Of a stretch of 64,000 nt of DNA, positions 1 through 10,629 are shown piece after piece. The position numbers and the translations under genes were made by a program. The notes under the pieces were generated by a model that made no database searches, had not been told where the DNA came from, and saw nothing but the letters and a program-made list of their open reading frames with translations. Origin of the DNA: Owenia fusiformis. Lineage: Eukaryota > Annelida > Polychaeta > Sabellida > Oweniidae. The DNA is taken from positions 19,454,822-19,518,821 of the forward strand of contig CAIIXF020000008.1 of the NCBI GenBank assembly GCA_903813345.2, in the 5' to 3' direction. How positions within the stretch are numbered: position 1 is the first letter of the stretch; each line of letters opens with the position of its first letter.

Positions 1-127
1 GTACTGGGAGGTTTTGGATATGGGGTTTATCCAAAATAATATGCATATCTACCTGAGGGACCGTAGGGACCGAAGGTAGATGTGCATATCTCACGAGGGA
101 TGAACCCAATATCCAAACCGACCGTAC
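1..127. repeat. Foldback element (palindromic, about 127 bp)
   Basis: Bases 1-32 are an imperfect inverted copy of 96-127; both carry the core TTTGGATAT and the outer ends read GTAC. A second nested inverted pair (41-54 against 74-87, core GCATATCTACCT) makes nearly the whole stretch self-complementary. It resembles a small palindromic MITE. The window starts at its edge, so it may extend to the left. No coding capacity. Confidence 0.6.
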
Positions 128-137
128 ATAACTGTTT

Positions 138-460
138 TATCCTATACCAAGTAGAGTTTTCTAATTTTCTTTCAATTTTTTCACTTTTTTTTATTTTTTC
201 AATTTTTTTACATTTTTGATTTTTTTTCTATTTTTTCTATTTTTTTTCTTTTTTGAATTTTTTATTTTTTGAATTTTTTCACATTTTTTCTTTTTTCAAT
301 TTTTCTTATTTTTTTCATTTTTTACGAAGCGGGAAGATATGCCCTGGAGCGGGAGATATGGCGGGAGATATGGATCGTTCAGGATATGAAAACCTCAAAA
401 TCAGGATACGGGATATATCTTACCAACTTATCTCCCTAAAACTCTACTTGGCATAGGATA
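138..460. repeat. Short TIR element with T-rich core
   Basis: A 22-bp terminal inverted repeat (138-159 against 439-460, one mismatch, core AAACTCTACTTGG) flanks about 280 bp. The left half of the interior (about 160-325) is a long T-rich tract on the + strand. The right half has three to four imperfect copies of GGGAGATATG around 335-375. It looks like a non-autonomous DNA element. No clear target-site duplication was found. The apparent open frame inside is just the poly-T tract read as Phe-rich codons. Confidence 0.55.
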
Positions 461-936
461 AGAGAGGCTTACACCAAGATTGACAGATATATCCCAATGT
501 GCGGATTCGTTAAGTATTCTTCTGACTAAAGCCTGCAACTAGTGACATCTTTATAATTTGTTGATGATGTGTGTATCCATACTTGTACATATTTTACGTA
601 TATAACCAAAAGGTATAGTATGTTATTAAGTGAATTATAAGGGGCGGACAGTATGGGCTAGTCTGTCATCAGGGGTATCATACAACCCCCTTTTAATTTA
701 TTAGTTCACACCCCGTACCAGTCTGCACATTATTCGCTCCAAAATGAGTAGCTTTACAATATATATGTACTTTATCATTGGTTAAGTTAGACATTTGTTA
801 TTCATTAGCTATTCACTTTATATGCAGCAGTCCATCTCAACAAGTTTCTACCCAGAGGGAAATCCCCACACTACAGTTGTGCAGATGTTGATAACTGATT
901 AGTGTCCAATTCCTCTGGCTATCAATTTCATGAATT
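461..936. other. Non-coding stretch, nothing recognised
   Basis: AT-rich sequence with stops in all frames. I see no tandem structure, long inverted repeat or plausible exon here. Confidence 0.5.
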
Positions 937-1092
937 CACCTGTTGTTTTTGGTCACAACATAATAACATTAATCATAACTGACTTACCATCTGTTTTTGG
1001 TCGTACGATAATTACAATTACAAATGACGAACCTGTTGTTTTTGGTTGCATGACAGTGAAAATCAGAAATGACTTACTGTTGTCTTTGGAAT
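937..1092. repeat. Degenerate minisatellite, 45-48 bp period
   Basis: Four diverged units each begin with a variant of CTGTTGTTTTTGGT (near 946, 994, 1039 and 1084), followed by an AT-rich half that includes AATTACA or AATCATAA. The period drifts from 48 to 45 bp. An open frame crosses it and yields a repeated VFG motif, but that follows from the repeat and is not evidence of a gene. Confidence 0.65.
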
Positions 1093-1407
1093 ACGTCGAT
1101 GTAGTGTACACCGTTCCGTCGTGTCACGTTGCTTAAACCGTGTTAGTTTATTTGAATCATTAGATTTTGTGAGTAGCTCGTTCTCGTGTAAAACATTTCA
1201 AATTCAGTTTCAGTTTGTATCAATACCTTATCAGACATTGCATGCGTACAACTTATATTAGGTGTAAAATAGTGACCAAATACGTGTAGGGCTTGGGAGT
1301 GTGTGATCAAAGCTCATACAAATACTTCTAAAGCTTTAAAAGATTTAAGCGTAGAATGTCAATAAAACTCTTATTATTAGCAAAAGCCCTCGAACAAATC
1401 TGATCGA

Positions 1408-1529
1408 CCCCAGTTGTCCGAAACCCAGTTGTCCGAAACCCAGTTGTCCGAAACCCAGTTGTCCGAAACCCAGTTGTCCGAAACCCATTTTTCCGAAACC
1501 CAGTTCTCCGAAACCCAGTTGTCCGAAAA
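1408..1529. repeat. 15-bp minisatellite, eight copies
   Basis: Eight tandem copies of CCCAGTTGTCCGAAA; copies 6 and 7 are variant (ATTTTTCC and AGTTCTCC). Because the unit is a multiple of three, both strands stay open and read as SETQL on + and GFGQL on -. No start context, splice signals or conserved flanking protein supports translation. Treated as a simple minisatellite. Confidence 0.85.
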
Positions 1530-2169
1530 ATTTAGTCATACTTTACCAGATAAAGGGGGACGCACCTCAAGCCAGTTTCATGTCATGTATTTGGCAAAAT
1601 TAATGGCATGGATGCATTCTGATGTATAGATCTCTCTCTCACTTTGAATTGCATCCATTACACGGCGTTACCAGAATGACAGGAACGGGGGATTTATTTT
1701 ACATTGTGATTCTAAAAAAGGTCATCAAAACACAATATATATTACGGAACAGTTGATCTTATCTTATTCAATATATTCTATATAGGCAAAATAAAATGAA
1801 ACATTTTGAAACCGATAAAATAAGTTAACGCATAAAACTTTAAGAATAAACAGTACACATATTACGTTGTCAAAATGTTTCGTCGCATTTAATTTCTTAG
1901 TCTCTGTCTCTTATCAAATCGTAAAATGTAAAAGAACAAAACATTCTAAACGTAATCACTTGGGATTAACTGGAAACGAAGACAGGCTGTCCTCGTATCA
2001 AATTGGATGTTCTCCAATTCGCAAGAAGTTTCATTTTCGCCATGTACTCACTTCATCTTTTTGAATTTAATCTCTATTTCTCGAACAGAGTACCTAAATG
2101 AAGAATAATTTTTGGTTTCAAAAGATGTACACGACGTCAACTTTACTAAATAAACGCCCAGTAGGCTCA

Positions 2170-2825
2170 TTTGCGTGAAAGGCCGGTAGTTGTATTTATA
2201 CACTCCCCTCCATAAGTTTGGCAACCTTAGCTCCCCCATTGAACTACGTGTTAAAGCCTCTTTACGTTTGAATTTTTATTTACGATGAAATAGCGTATAA
2301 TATTGGTGGAAACGTAACTTTACTTTATTTCCAATACCTCCTAATTTTCTAGATTTTTTTCCTCCATAACAAGAGATCGAAAATTGAACGGATAAATTTG
2401 ATGAATTTTTTAAAATCGTCATTCCCGTATAATCCAAGGGGAAATAGAGAGTTCGGGGCAAATCAGAATCTTTTCAGTAAAAGATTCAGCAAAATTTTTT
2501 TGGTATAAAAAATTGAATTGTCTGTCTTTTTTGTTCACTAAGTTTTAATTTATTTGATGAATACTAAATTTATAGCGCTTCAAAGTCATTTTTGAAAATA
2601 ATTTTTCGACTCCTGTGTTATTTCAATGGGAGAGTTTTCTTGAAAACCAATTTTGACTTTAAAGCCCTGTAACTTTGTTGAACCTGAAGAAACATATAAA
2701 TTCTTTGTTAAATAAAGTTAGCAAATTCAATTGCCTGCCTTACTCATATTTTGCAAGGACTTGGATGGATGGATATTCTGTCATATGACGTGCGGTAAAT
2801 CTACCATTTCCCATTGGATGACATG
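2170..2825. repeat. Dispersed repeat, inverted copy of 39.1-39.35 kb
   Basis: About 2196-2460 matches 39080-39350 in reverse complement with scattered substitutions; shared blocks include CTCCATAAGTTTGGCAACC and ACGTAACTT(G/T)ACTTTATTTCC. A separate piece at about 2770-2825 (core ACCATTTCCCATTGGAT) matches 39077-39121 in direct orientation, so this locus carries one near-complete copy and one end fragment facing each other. Probably a non-autonomous transposon family. I see no ORF of its own. Confidence 0.6.
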
Positions 2826-3527
2826 GGACTACAGTGCCTGTGCGTAGGAAAACTACGCTTGCCTTGGGGACTCCGTACGGCGTATCCAGTTTTTCACACG
2901 CCGCAGGGTCGCCGTATAGAAATTATAACTCGGAGTTATAATATTTGTTCATTTCTGAGGTCCCGTAGAAATCAACTGGCTCAACAAGATTGAATCATTA
3001 TTTGTCAATGTTTCACGATCACTTTTCATTTGATATTACATCCTAGCACTATGAATAACATTTATAAATTGCCCTGATGTAAATAAAATGAAAAAAGTAT
3101 TATTTATCAACAGAAATTTAAAATTCACCATGCGGCTGCCGTGGGAAGTCCTATTGATCCTCATAAATTATCCCCTACTCATACTAAGTTAAAATGTGCC
3201 CATCGTGCGCCTAATGCTAATGGCGCTGTCACACTGCTCGTGTCCCGTCCCGTCTCTCAACGTACAAAGCATTCAGGCCAAAATTTAAGGAATAAGCTAT
3301 AGTGAGCTGTTTCAGAACGCCGTCTGAAACGCCTTCTGATTCTGAACCCACTGTATTCATTGGACGGTGGGAGGTCGTCCATGCTTACACTTTCAGTATC
3401 TCACCCTATTATCACACCAAACTAGTTCTCACTACGCTCTCGAGAACGGGCTTAAACAGTGTGGACGGATTGGAATTATTAGAACCGTATGGGGTCTACT
3501 TGCCTACTCGAAAGGGTAGTTCCAAAA

Positions 3528-3978
3528 TTTCCACGTGGTCATCACTTTCTGCAATCACGCGGTCTTCGACCGTTAATTGGAATTTTTGACCTACCAGATG
3601 CTTGAAAATCAAGGATTGCGAGTCTGATACTGCACCGTTTTTCTTCCATTATACCATTAAAAGCAAAACAAAATTGCACTTCTGTCAGTGCATTACTTTA
3701 TTGTAAAGAGTCTCTCGTTCTAGCAGCATTTTGGTCCCCACTCCCCAGCTGTTAGAAGGCCTTCTTACAGCTGGGGACCAAAATTACGCTGGAAGTAGGA
3801 ACTCTGTTTAAGATAATAACATACCATCAGAAAGAGATTTTTGTCATGCTTTGAATGGAACAAGTTTGAAGAAAAACGGTGCAGTATGAGACTCGTAATT
3901 GATTTTCAAATATCCGGTAGGTCAAAAATTCAAATTAACGGTCGAAGTTAGGACCGCGTGGCGACGTGGGGCAAAGGT
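3528..3978. repeat. Foldback element with about 110-bp arms and an inner palindrome
   Basis: Bases 3528-3640 and 3868-3978 are inverted copies sharing TTTTTGACCTACC and ACTGCACCGTTTTTC. Near the middle, around 3733-3783, a second palindrome has CCCCAGCTGT facing ACAGCTGGGG around AAGGCCTT. The element folds into a long interrupted hairpin. The short frame at 3302-3589 runs into its left arm and is not supported as a gene. No clear target duplication seen. Confidence 0.65.
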
Positions 3979-3989
3979 TGAACTGTCTC

Positions 3990-6900
3990 AGAATGTATTG
4001 GGAACGAGGTAGAAATAAAGAATTCATATGAACGAGTCATGCAAGATACTAAAGAGATACAAATGCATTTTGATACTCAGTTTTTGGGCAATTAAAACTC
4101 CCTGTCTGCATTGAGTATAGTTATTTATTGTCCGGTGTATAATTTTGAAACATTATCCTAATTTTTCACAAAACTTTTTCAATGATTCTGCAATAGTTAA
4201 TGGTTGACATCTATGGCACACTAAAAACGAATTTTTTTTTATGCAGGGTACGTACATGATACAGATCAAATCTTGGCTCTACTACAAACTATTACACACT
4301 TACTTCAACAGTTCAATATATCGCAAAAACACAGTTTTGATTTTGAACAATATCACCAATGGGAGAAATTCTTAAATCTAAATGTTTGGAAAGGAATACG
4401 TTTCTACTAAAACATACAAACCTCTTATATTATGATGAAAAAAGGATAGACATCTGATATGTATATATGCCACATATATAAGTTATACGAAATGAGCATA
4501 TTTTATTGATTTATCGAAAATTTGGACGAAATCTTAACAATGGGTGGTACTGAACAACCAAAATCTTCTTTTTAGATATTTTTCAGGGTAGAAATATTAT
4601 CAATTGATATTGGAAAACATAATTAACCATATTTTATTGAGAAAAGGGAATGAAAAAATTTGACAATTTTGGGCTGAATATGGCTAAAGTCACAAAATGG
4701 TGAAAAACTGCATGACTTTATTTTTTGGCCCTGCGAACCCCCCCCCCCTCTGGCTACGGCCTGTTGTCTCCCTAAGGTGGGTTCGAAGCTCGAAAACCCA
4801 GATGCAGACAAAGACAATTGACAATGTGAGGAGATTGAAATATGAAAAATCGTTTCTTTAGCTCTTACTTAAATATTTTGTCACTGTTTAACGAAGCCGG
4901 TTTAAGAAATGAGAGGCAGAAATAATTCCTAGATGATCTGCTGCATTCTTACATCGACCGGATGTCAATTTTCTCGTTTTGAATCTCGAGTTTTCAATGC
5001 CCGCTAGATGTAAATAAATTGAGATTTTTCAAATATGTTTTCGTTAAACAGCCTGAAAAATTAAAATTAAACTTATTTTCATTTCCAAGGAATCACGTGT
5101 AATCCGTCAAAACTCATTTAAACGTTTTAAAATTTGCATTTAAAATGTATCACTTTGATGTTGTATGAACAAAAATATTAAGACTAATATTTAGACAATA
5201 CACAAGCTGGATATTCTAATCCGTTATGAAAGGCCATTTGTTTTTTCCTCTACAGGATGTTTTTACGGAAGTTAATTTGTTTATCTTAGTGTTTTTAGGA
5301 TTGACGCTCCATGAAATGAATGAACGTTGTGATGGCCAAGTTATTGTTATGACGTGCACGGGCCTGGTGACAATTCGGGAAATGCAGGCTGATCTCAGCT
5401 TTGAGCGTTAATCTCTGCCTTATTTAAAAAAGCTAACTATGTGTTTTATATACCATTTTGAAGTATTTTTTATTCGCATTTCAGTGATATTATTTTTCCT
5501 TCAAAACTGTGATGGGATCTAACATTTTTAAAGTTAAATATATAATATATAGTTTAATATATAACCCTTTACACGGTTCGTTGACATTGGGATAACCTTT
5601 GAAATATAAATGATCGGAATCCCACTAAAGTTTCACAATTTATTAAATGGAACATGTGCATTTATGACGTCACAATTGCGTAACGGCTACAGTTCAAATT
5701 GTCTTATATGAACGCTTTTAATTTTTTTTAAATTGGTCAAAGGCAAAATATGGTCATTAAGTAATACAATTTAAGTTTGTTAGATCTACTCAAGTATTGG
5801 TCCATTGGATCATATTGTATAATCATCATTGTGTATAGTTTTTGCATTAGCCTCTCAATTGATTTTATCAGTTGATTTTCACTCCAGTCTTTCACACTAC
5901 CCTACCTCGATAGCGCATGCGCGAATTTTTTGGCTTTCAACCACGTCGCTTTTGAGTATTTCGACTGCTTAGTCAAAAGGTTAATACGTTTGGTGCTCGG
6001 AGTGAGTCAATATTGCTATTCGCTGAACTTCAGTGGTGCGATAGTGAAGTCCATGTTCCAAGTTATATGATAGTTGAAGAAAGAATGTAAATAATATCGT
6101 TTTAAATTTTAAAATATTTGATATGTCATAGTACACGGTACACAGTTGCAAAAGTTGATCAATACAGGGTACAAGGAATGTAAATTGCTCAATAAGACAG
6201 GGAGCGAGGAAGTAAGCTGATTATACAGACATACTATGTCCCGATCTCATGTACATTTACGTTGCCAACAGCGAAAATAATGCTAAAAAGGCCGCCTGTT
6301 GATGCTTTGAGGTGTCATCAATTGTTATTTAATCCAAATAAAGTAAACATTATTTTGTAGATTTATATAACCCCTTGAATGGTCTAATTCACTACCCTTC
6401 TCAAAAACCGATCATTTAAAATATTTTGTTCAAAATACCATCATGCCACGACTTGAGAGCATTTTGTTCTTCACGATTTGCTGTAGCGCTGATTTGACAT
6501 CGTATTTCTCTATTATTGTAAAATAAACTAATACCAGATCGATGTAGTCTTAGATGACGTGTTGGATGTCAGATGTTTTTGGATGGTATCTGCTCCAGTG
6601 ATTTTGCATTTAATCATGAAACGCTCATCACAAGACACCTCGAAACAAACATTATCCTGTTTGTGACAAGAGGAAAAATGTTTCACAATATGTTATGCCT
6701 TACGGCAAAGTAAAGATACATTTCTGGGACGACGTTTTTTGCATCTTAAGATTTTAGAAAAACAATTAATTCACAAAAATACAGTTGAATAACATACTGG
6801 AAAACGTATCCACATATAACATGATGACACGTAGTTTAAATAACAGTTAACTGGTTTTTTTGTTACATATCAATGTAACATTTTTGAAGGGAAACTTACA

Positions 6901-7310
6901 TGCTCCCTGTACGTTGATAGATTTACTGAAATGTATCGTGTATTGCATTGGGTTTTGCTTCACTGCGCCCACTATTATCTATCTTTGCCTATAGTGGTTT
7001 TTTGCCAACAATATTTTACAAACTGCTCGATGAATCAATTCTATGTCTGGTAGAATACTAGAAATAAATGTAAAATGTATTTTACGTTCAGAAATATGGA
7101 ATTAAACCCACGTCCTCCATTTGCAACTTAGCTGTACCCTGTTTCCCTTTTAAACGTGGTCACGTGGTAGGGTAGTGTGTCTTTTAAGTGTTAAAAACTT
7201 GAAACTCTTGTTCCTGATTGGTCTGGAGCAAAGAAGACCAATTGAATAACTCAGTAAGCAGTCTACCTTAATGTAAGTTGAATGTACTAGGCAGATTAAA
7301 ATGTAAACAG
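3990..7310. other. Gene-free stretch with a transposon-end fragment
   Basis: AT-rich DNA with no exon I can support. A C-tract followed by TGGCTACGGCC near 4740-4760 is probably a degenerate end of the family whose GGCGTAGCCAG ends recur at 44.9, 56.7 and 63.6 kb. The 61-aa frame at 5226-5411 has no recognisable motif. Otherwise I see nothing here. Confidence 0.45.
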
Positions 7311-7313
7311 TAA

Positions 7314-7458
7314 TGCCTGGGACACATTTGCTCCGATCCATCGGCCGGCGCCCGGTCGACTGAGTGTTTAGCTCAATATTGTATTCAATTTTGAACAAAA
7401 TACTCAATCGACCGAGCGCCGTACTGTAGTGAAAATCGGAGCAAATGTGACCAAGGCA
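7314..7458. mobile_element. Palindromic MITE, TAA target duplication (Harbinger-like?)
   Basis: A 24-bp terminal inverted repeat (3 mismatches; shared CACATTTGCTCCGAT) bounds 145 bp that is largely self-complementary (GACTGAGT facing ACTCAATC about the centre). TAA lies at both borders (7311-7313 and 7459-7461), which fits the 3-bp TWA preference of PIF/Harbinger elements. The 116-aa reverse frame across it is an artefact of the repeat. Superfamily assignment is inference from the 3-bp duplication alone. Confidence 0.65.
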
Positions 7459-7974
7459 TAAGGTACACTCTGTACTCCATTGAGAGTACGTTTGCATCAA
7501 GTCATTCTAATTAAGACTTGTAACCGATATCACCGATTGCTATGCAATTATTAATGTTAAGATCAGATATTGACTTCAGGAGATCTTTCCCTGAACCATG
7601 GTCCTTGTCATCATCGTATCCTGTGGCAGCCTTTCCGTCTCGACCTTGTGTTATCACGGTGTTATAGCATGACGGTTACGTCAAGGCGATTTGCAAAATT
7701 TTGCGGTAACGATAACAAAAAATGGCGGATGGGAAAGACAGCATCATAGGCCAAGGGAAAAGTAATAGTAAGCTGTATATAGAAGAGACAGGTGTACAAG
7801 TCTGACTTAGACCACTTGTAAGATGGAGATTTCAACAATATTTAGTGTTTCATTTCCAAAAAGCAATGGGCAGTTAATAGAAAATTGATAGTTTGTAGCT
7901 CTTACCTAAGATTGAAACCCAGTCAGATGATATAGAGTGAATAATGCTGTCTAAAAGTGAGAATTTATGATAAT

Positions 7975-8123
7975 CTGCAATTGCTTGGCAAGTTCATTAT
8001 CCAGAAAAAAGGTACATTTTTAGCAAGTGATCTGGTTGGTCACTGCTGACCTCCTTGACCTCCACCAGTGACAATTTCTGTATTAACCAACCAAATCACT
8101 TTCAGCTTGCCAGGCAATTGCAG
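7975..8123. repeat. 149-bp palindrome inside the hAT-like element
   Basis: The ends are inverted copies (CTGCAATTGCTTGGCAAG against the complement of CTTGCCAGGCAATTGCAG, one mismatch). An inner inverted pair TGATCTGGTTGGT / ACCAACCAAATCA follows. It is either a smaller MITE nested in the 1.2 kb element or part of its structure; no convincing target duplication decides. Confidence 0.6.
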
Positions 8124-8157
8124 ATATCCATAGTTGTTGTTTTATATGCATTGTGTA

Positions 8158-8400
8158 TTTCACATTTAGTGCAAAATTAATATTTATTGTAATATTTGAC
8201 CATATTACCATGTTGAAATGCTACTCACATTAAGTGCAATATATGTTTTTATTGTTATATCAGTCTTCAACCATATGCATGATACAATTCACATTTAGTG
8301 CAATATTTGTATTTATTGTAATTTTTGACCATATGCAACATGCTACCCTCATTTAGTGCAATATATATATATTTATTATTATTATACTTAATGTAATGGT
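8158..8400. repeat. Tandem repeat, about 60 bp period, four copies
   Basis: Four diverged units share CACATTTAGTGCAATAT, TATTTATTGTAAT and TTTGACCATAT. The array lies wholly inside the 1.2 kb TIR element, so it was probably moved with it or grew inside it. Confidence 0.7.
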
Positions 8401-8950
8401 TGACAATATGAGTCATAAGTCTCATGAACTGCTTATTTATGCCAAACTGATTAATCAGAGTTGTGAATTTATATCATTGGTTATTAATATATACATCTTT
8501 ACCAGAGACATTATATGTCGGTCTTTATGAATGTTGACCCAAGCTGTCCATTGGGGGTAGTAATGGGTGACACTCAGATATATTGTATACTGTGTCTCAT
8601 AAGTCGGCACCGGCTGTTGATGTTACAAAAAAGTGTTTTAATTATGTATTTTATATGTATATTGTAATATCAGTGACACAAAAATAAACTATTTTAAACT
8701 AAAAAACTAAAACTATATGCAGTATTATATGCAGTTTTAAGATAAAGATTTGAAAATAACAATGATATAAGTTTGAAAAACACTTTGAAGAAGATTTTGG
8801 AGAGATTTGGGAATACAATTTGATACCAGTAAGGAGAATTAGTCCCAAGACTAAAATTTTTTGAAAAGTTTTTCAAGTCAATCTTACTTGTGGACCTGTC
8901 TCTTCTATATACAGCTTACTATTACTCTTCCCTTGGTCTATGGACAGCAT

Positions 8951-10629
8951 GTCCTCTTTCTCGCCTGTAGGCAAGATTCACAGATAAGAGTTCCTTTTAA
9001 ACTAGTTCCATTCGGTGACGTATATATGGATGGTTATAAAGACTGGGTCAAATCTCCCAGGTGGTTTACTAGAAGCAGAATATAAGCTGTAAACTTACCG
9101 ACTGAGATATCCAAGTTCATAATTTTTAGTCCATTCTCGTGTTTTCTCAGTATATGTGCCTCAGAGCCACTCAAACTAATAACTGTAAGTAAATTGTGTT
9201 TAAACAAGCCATAACATGACAAATCCACAACAGGAACGTGGTGTATATTGTAAATAATAAGGTTTCAAACGCAATGTCGTTAGACGACTACATATGAATT
9301 CTATGGACGGTAACGTAATTGTTAGTTGTACAATAGATATTTAGCGGACGGTTACGTGCATATACACCTTTCAAGTCAAGGTTGCTAGTTCTTATAGCCT
9401 CTTTCTATGTCATTGCTATGATGGGTAAGAAATGTATTGCTTATATTTGTTTTCAGGACTCGCAAGAGACGCTCTTGTTTGAGCCACTGTAGGGCATTGA
9501 CGATATCGAAGACGCTATATATTGTAGCGATTCACGACCCAATTCGATCGAAAATGGGATTTCATATGATACATTATCACAAGAGCTTAATACATGCACA
9601 GAATTATTGACGATGAAATCCCATGAAATGAGGACCAAGTGATTAAACAGTTGATTCGACGGTTATGTCCGCCATTTGTGACAACGGTATCTGACTTTAC
9701 CGTTGTCAGGCTATTCCGGTGTGATCTTTGGGACTTTTTAGTGCATAAAACATTTGGAAGATTTTGCTTGAACTCATACGTTGTTTTCTGGGTTTGGCAA
9801 TAACCCATTCTTGGGATTACGTGTTCAATACTGCATTGAGTCCTGGGCTAAAATCCTTAACATAATTATTCAATGGATTTAAAGTAGATTGACCATTTGC
9901 CTTAGAAACGCCACTTTGCAAGGGGATCGTTCAATAAATACTGATACAAATGCCTCATTTCTATGCCGCAATACAGTCTCCAACTTTTTTTGTGGACGCT
10001 GTTCGGCGTTCAGCGGTTATATATATTCATATATACAGTTCTATACTGATTGAATATATGAATTTATTCTTATAACTCTTGAAGTTAAATGTAGAATAAA
10101 TGGGTATCCGGAGCAGTTTTACATTTAATCATCGCCTTTTTAAGTCCATATCTATCTTGCGGATAGTTGTAGGATTGGCTCGTTTTGTTCCAGTAGTGGA
10201 AATATTAAAAGTACCATTAATACATAGATCCGCACATATTGCGTTTAATCTTGATTCCATCTAGATTCCCTCACAAACAAGAAATTTCAAAACGAGAGCA
10301 CTTGTATCAGTAGTCATTGAACACACCTTGTATTTGGATTTAAAACGGATTATCCGATCAAATTCCTATTATTATCTCAATTTAGAATGCCTGTATTTAT
10401 AGAGTATATTAAATGAAAAATAGTTCATTCAACAGAACCTGAATACGGTCTTATATTAAACCCTTTATTCATTTATTGGACTCTGGTAAACTTTAAGTAC
10501 ATGATCTTAAACTTATGATTGGCCATACAGTAAGTGATCATGACTGCTCATTCTCCATAACGGTTTTGAAGATTACAGAAGAAATATTTTATTGGGTCAA
10601 ATGAGAGCCTACACGGACACAAGAACACC
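8951..10629. other. Region upstream of sulfotransferase A, no gene seen
   Basis: From about 9830 onward the sequence is a diverged copy of the DNA upstream of sulfotransferase B (for example GATTGACCATTTGC at 9889 and near 21081), so it belongs to the segmental duplication. A small hairpin with a 10-bp stem (GACAACGGTA / TACCGTTGTC) lies around 9677-9708. The short frames at 9034-9808 have no motif or splice support. The promoter of gene A should lie here but I cannot point to a TATA box with confidence. Confidence 0.45.

Larger units (their letters stand above)
7745..8942. mobile_element. Non-autonomous TIR element, 8-bp TSD (hAT-like?)
   Basis: Long terminal inverted repeats of about 57 bp (left starts CATAGGCCAAGGG, right ends CCCTTGGTCTATG) bound 1198 bp. 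Both borders carry the same 8-bp duplication GACAGCAT (7737-7744 and 8943-8950). An 8-bp duplication with a CA-starting terminus is typical of hAT, although P and Merlin elements also make 8-bp duplications. No transposase frame is present. The interior holds a palindrome (7975-8123) and a tandem repeat (8158-8400), so the element is composite or cargo-bearing. Confidence 0.8.

Noticed and set aside
253-456. Phe-rich 67-aa frame
   Set aside because: It is the poly-T core of the 138-460 TIR element read as TTT codons.
930-1136. VFG-repeat peptide frame as a coding repeat
   Set aside because: The 45-48 bp period drifts between copies and the units are diverged, as in a non-coding minisatellite.
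7150-7500. 116-aa minus-strand frame as a gene
   Set aside because: Most of it covers the palindromic MITE at 7314-7458 and the protein has no recognisable domain.
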